Below, piece after piece: positions 61,491-64,000 of a stretch of DNA of 64,000 bases. Source of the DNA: Arenicola marina (lineage: Eukaryota; Annelida; Polychaeta; Arenicolidae); NCBI GenBank assembly GCA_964019135.1, contig OZ025265.1, positions 20,869,143 to 20,933,142 of the forward strand, given 5' to 3'. Both the position numbers and the translations under genes were made by a program. The notes beneath the pieces are model-generated. The model was given only the letters and a program-made list of their open reading frames with translations. It had not been told where the DNA came from and did no database searches. Positions within the stretch are counted from its first letter, which is position 1. Every line of letters starts with the position of its first letter.

Positions 61491-62147
61491 CAATCTGCCC
61501 CGAAAGTTTACGTCTTAAAATTAAATTTGCGAGTTTTAATGATTCGTTTCGGCCGACTGTGATCGCTTTGTCCGAAAATACAAACCATAACCTATGAAAG
61601 CCTGATAATATCAGCGATGTTCATGTTGTTCGCCATTGACATTAATCTCATCGCGATCGCTAATTTGAAAGGCGGACTGTCAATTTAAAGGTTGCGTCAC
61701 ATATCATATACCCCATGTAAAGCCACACCGGTTTAAAATGATTAAATATTGATAGATAGAACCAAAAACATTTGGCATTTTCAATTCAGTGAGTTTAAAT
61801 ATGATTGCAAGAACCACCTGATATTTGAATTTATATAAGCGAATGTAATATGAGCGAATGTAGTATGAGCGAATGTAACATGACCGATAGGGAAATATAT
61901 TGCATCATTATACAAATGCAAAATATAACCTATGAAAGCATGATAGTATCACCAATGTTCATGTTGTTCGCCATTGACATTAGTCTCATTGCGATCGCTA
62001 ATTTGAAAGGCGGGGTGTCAATTTGAAGGTTGCATCACATATCATATACCCCATCTAAAGCCACGCCAATTTGAAATGATTAAACATATATACAGAGAAC
62101 CAAAAACATTCGGCGCTTTCCATTCAGTGAGTTTACATTTTTTTGCC

Positions 62148-63973
62148 ATGAGGTGGACTGTTGTCAGAACACCGTTGTTGGCCTTAACGGCTTGTCTGCT
62201 GATAAATGGTTTGCTATATCAGGTAAGTACACGGGATGCGGAACGGAGCTGGGCCATGGGATACATTGGGAATGTGTGCTCGTTGGTGAGCGTTTTCATG
62301 TATTAGGTAAGCGCCGGAGCGTGGCGAATTGGCAACAAAGATATATAATAACTGTTCCAGTGGAAGCGTCGTCCAACATCAAGAAAAACTCATATAGAGT
62401 AGATATTCAAGATCCCTCTAAAGAATGTTTTTCAGAACTAGTCACATTCTAATATGGGTCCTGGCTTTGACGCACGTGTAAGTCCAGTAGTGTTTGGTAT
62501 ACATGTTATTATTTTGTTGCAACTGCTATATATCTGCACACTGTGTCACCTTACTGAAGTCATTCATTCATCAGGGCCGCTTAACCGCCAGCCAATCAGC
62601 CAACATGTGATAGTCAAGTAGTGGCGGTGACAGTAGGTCTTTGCGTCAAAAATGACAAAATGCAGGCATGTTTCGATCGCGTTCCATTTGGCGTTTAACA
62701 AATATATTTCAGCGCGAATACATGACAACATGACCAATATTTCCCGCTCCTACTCGAAGTATTTTCATAAAGGGTTGATATTCAACAAGATCTGACTTTC
62801 TTTTAACACGGTAGATCTCACAGAGGATGCCTCTGTCGTACCGCCCCCCTCCCCAGTCCCGCGTCACGGCACTAGGCAAGCCGATGAACGTCAGCGAAAC
62901 ACTACTTCGCAAACTCGGGATACCGCCGACGAGGTTCAAGACGCTGACGGCACATAATGTCCGAGACTACGTGTTTGTGACTGCCGCCAGCAGTAACCAC
63001 TTCAACGAGAGTCAGGACTGCGTGGCCGGGATCCAGCAGTTCTTTCCTGGTTGGCAAATACTATACTTCGACATCGGTCTCACGGAGGAACAGCGCGACA
63101 CGGTAAGGTTGGCTTCTATTCGTGATCTACAATAGGATAAACGAGGCCAAGTAAGACTGTATAACAGAGGACATGTTCCCCAACACAGCGCAATAACGTA
63201 ATGATGGAGGTTTCTCACAAGTAGTACTCATCAAAGAGATTCACATACTTCAGGTAAGGCCGAAGAAGGGAAATAGAGTAAATCTGGCATACACGAAGGA
63301 GGACCAGGTCCGTGTCTTCATGCTCAGTAGTTGCAATATAAGGTTCGTGGCTATATACTTGTTGGTATTTGCTACTAATAGTCTGCACCTCCATTTCCCT
63401 CGTAGGGGCGTAGGGGCACTGGGGCTGCTTAATTGGTATAAACAATGTAAGGACGGAAAACCAGACGTGGTACGACGCAGAAATATAGTGAGCCTGCGTT
63501 GTCTCTGACAAACCTGGCCCAAACGAACTGAGTTTCGTTAGCAGTGGCTAGGCCGGGGTTGTCTATGTATCACCAAACGATGATCCCGGTAAATAGATTG
63601 AAAGGGGGAAAGATAAAGAAACGTTGTCGACTTTGAGTCACCTGGATCGTGTAGGCTGAGCGAGAGAGATGAACCGAAAGCGGAACCGAATCAGCAACGG
63701 GTTACGTCGAATGTAATCTATGCAATGCATAGGAGTGCACGGCAAAATAGAGTTAATTCTTCAATCGTTACAGTTCTAACAATACTTGTGACGTATTAAT
63801 GTTTATAGTCAATAAGCAATATAAGACATTAGTGGCATCTGTTAACGAACAACATTAATTTTTTTCAGATACGCACTTGGTGTGACGTGCAGCTTCGGTC
63901 ATTTAGAAAGGAATTATATCCAAAACATGTCAACAATCTCTATACTTACGCATTCAAACCCCTTATTATTCAG
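62148..63973 (+). CDS. DUF1647 family membrane protein, gene E (partial, exons 1-3)
   Basis: Second-copy counterpart of gene A. Exons: 62148-62285, about 62824-63102 and 63869-63973; the fourth exon lies beyond the window. All three exons are open, with phase 0 junctions. Exon 1 differs at two residues (YQVSTRD for YHVSTRD, GNVCSL for GTVCSL). Exons 2 and 3 encode the same motifs (VFVTAASSNHFNES, LYFDIGLTEEQRD, WCDVQLRSF, AFKPLIIQ). The same ambiguous exon 2 acceptor as in A is present. The tandem 338-bp-spaced upstream duplication is also present (about 61575-62135). Confidence 0.82.
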
Positions 63974-64000
63974 GTAAGAAATTCACAACAAGCAAGATAA

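Larger units (their letters stand above)
48584..64000 (+). repeat. Segmental duplication, copy 2
   Basis: Counterpart of 1671-16486 in the same orientation, truncated by the window end. Compared with copy 1 it has a 588-bp insertion at 51475-52062, about 32 extra bases near 49023, about 28 extra bases near 54510 (TATAGGACTCCATATGTGAT), one 53-bp unit fewer near 56700, and 4 extra bases in METTL24-like exon 2. Confidence 0.97.

Noticed and set aside
1-64000. CRISPR arrays, bacterial operons or prophage features
   Set aside because: Spliced exons, LINEs and MITEs identify animal nuclear DNA. The regular 24-bp repeat has no unique spacers.

Overview
The window looks like nuclear DNA of an invertebrate animal. 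Genes are split into short exons with clean GT..AG junctions and large introns. Base composition is AT-rich with many mononucleotide runs. Truncated LINE 3' ends, MITEs and minisatellites are scattered throughout. The two recognisable gene families are animal-type single-pass membrane proteins. A highly polymorphic marine invertebrate such as amphioxus would fit, but I cannot fix the species from the sequence.

The largest structure is a direct segmental duplication. Bases 1671-16486 recur at 48584-64000, about 47.5 kb apart, and the second copy is still running at the window edge. Each copy holds a METTL24-like gene on the minus strand (six exons: membrane anchor, stalk, FkbM-type methyltransferase domain) and the 5' part of a plus-strand DUF1647 gene. 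The copies differ by few substitutions but by telling indels: a 588-bp mobile insertion with a long hairpin in copy 2, one versus two 53-bp units in a LINE tail, and a 4-bp indel inside METTL24 exon 2.

Between the two copies lies a DUF1647 cluster. Gene A (14635-19199), gene B (22237-26524) and gene C (30198-32316) form a plus-strand tandem series with the same exon plan. C is decayed. Gene D (39235-46359) is on the minus strand, has an extra stalk exon and looks intact. Gene E (62148-63973) is the second-copy counterpart of A and runs off the window. All encode an N-terminal signal anchor followed by the DUF1647 core, so they are probably secretory-pathway type II membrane proteins. No enzymatic activity can be read directly from the sequence. 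Comparing A, B and C also reveals empty and filled sites for several mobile elements.

The remaining stretches (1-1670, 10.8-14.6 kb and its copy, 32.4-39 kb, 46.4-48.6 kb) contain repeats and LINE fragments and little else that I can support.
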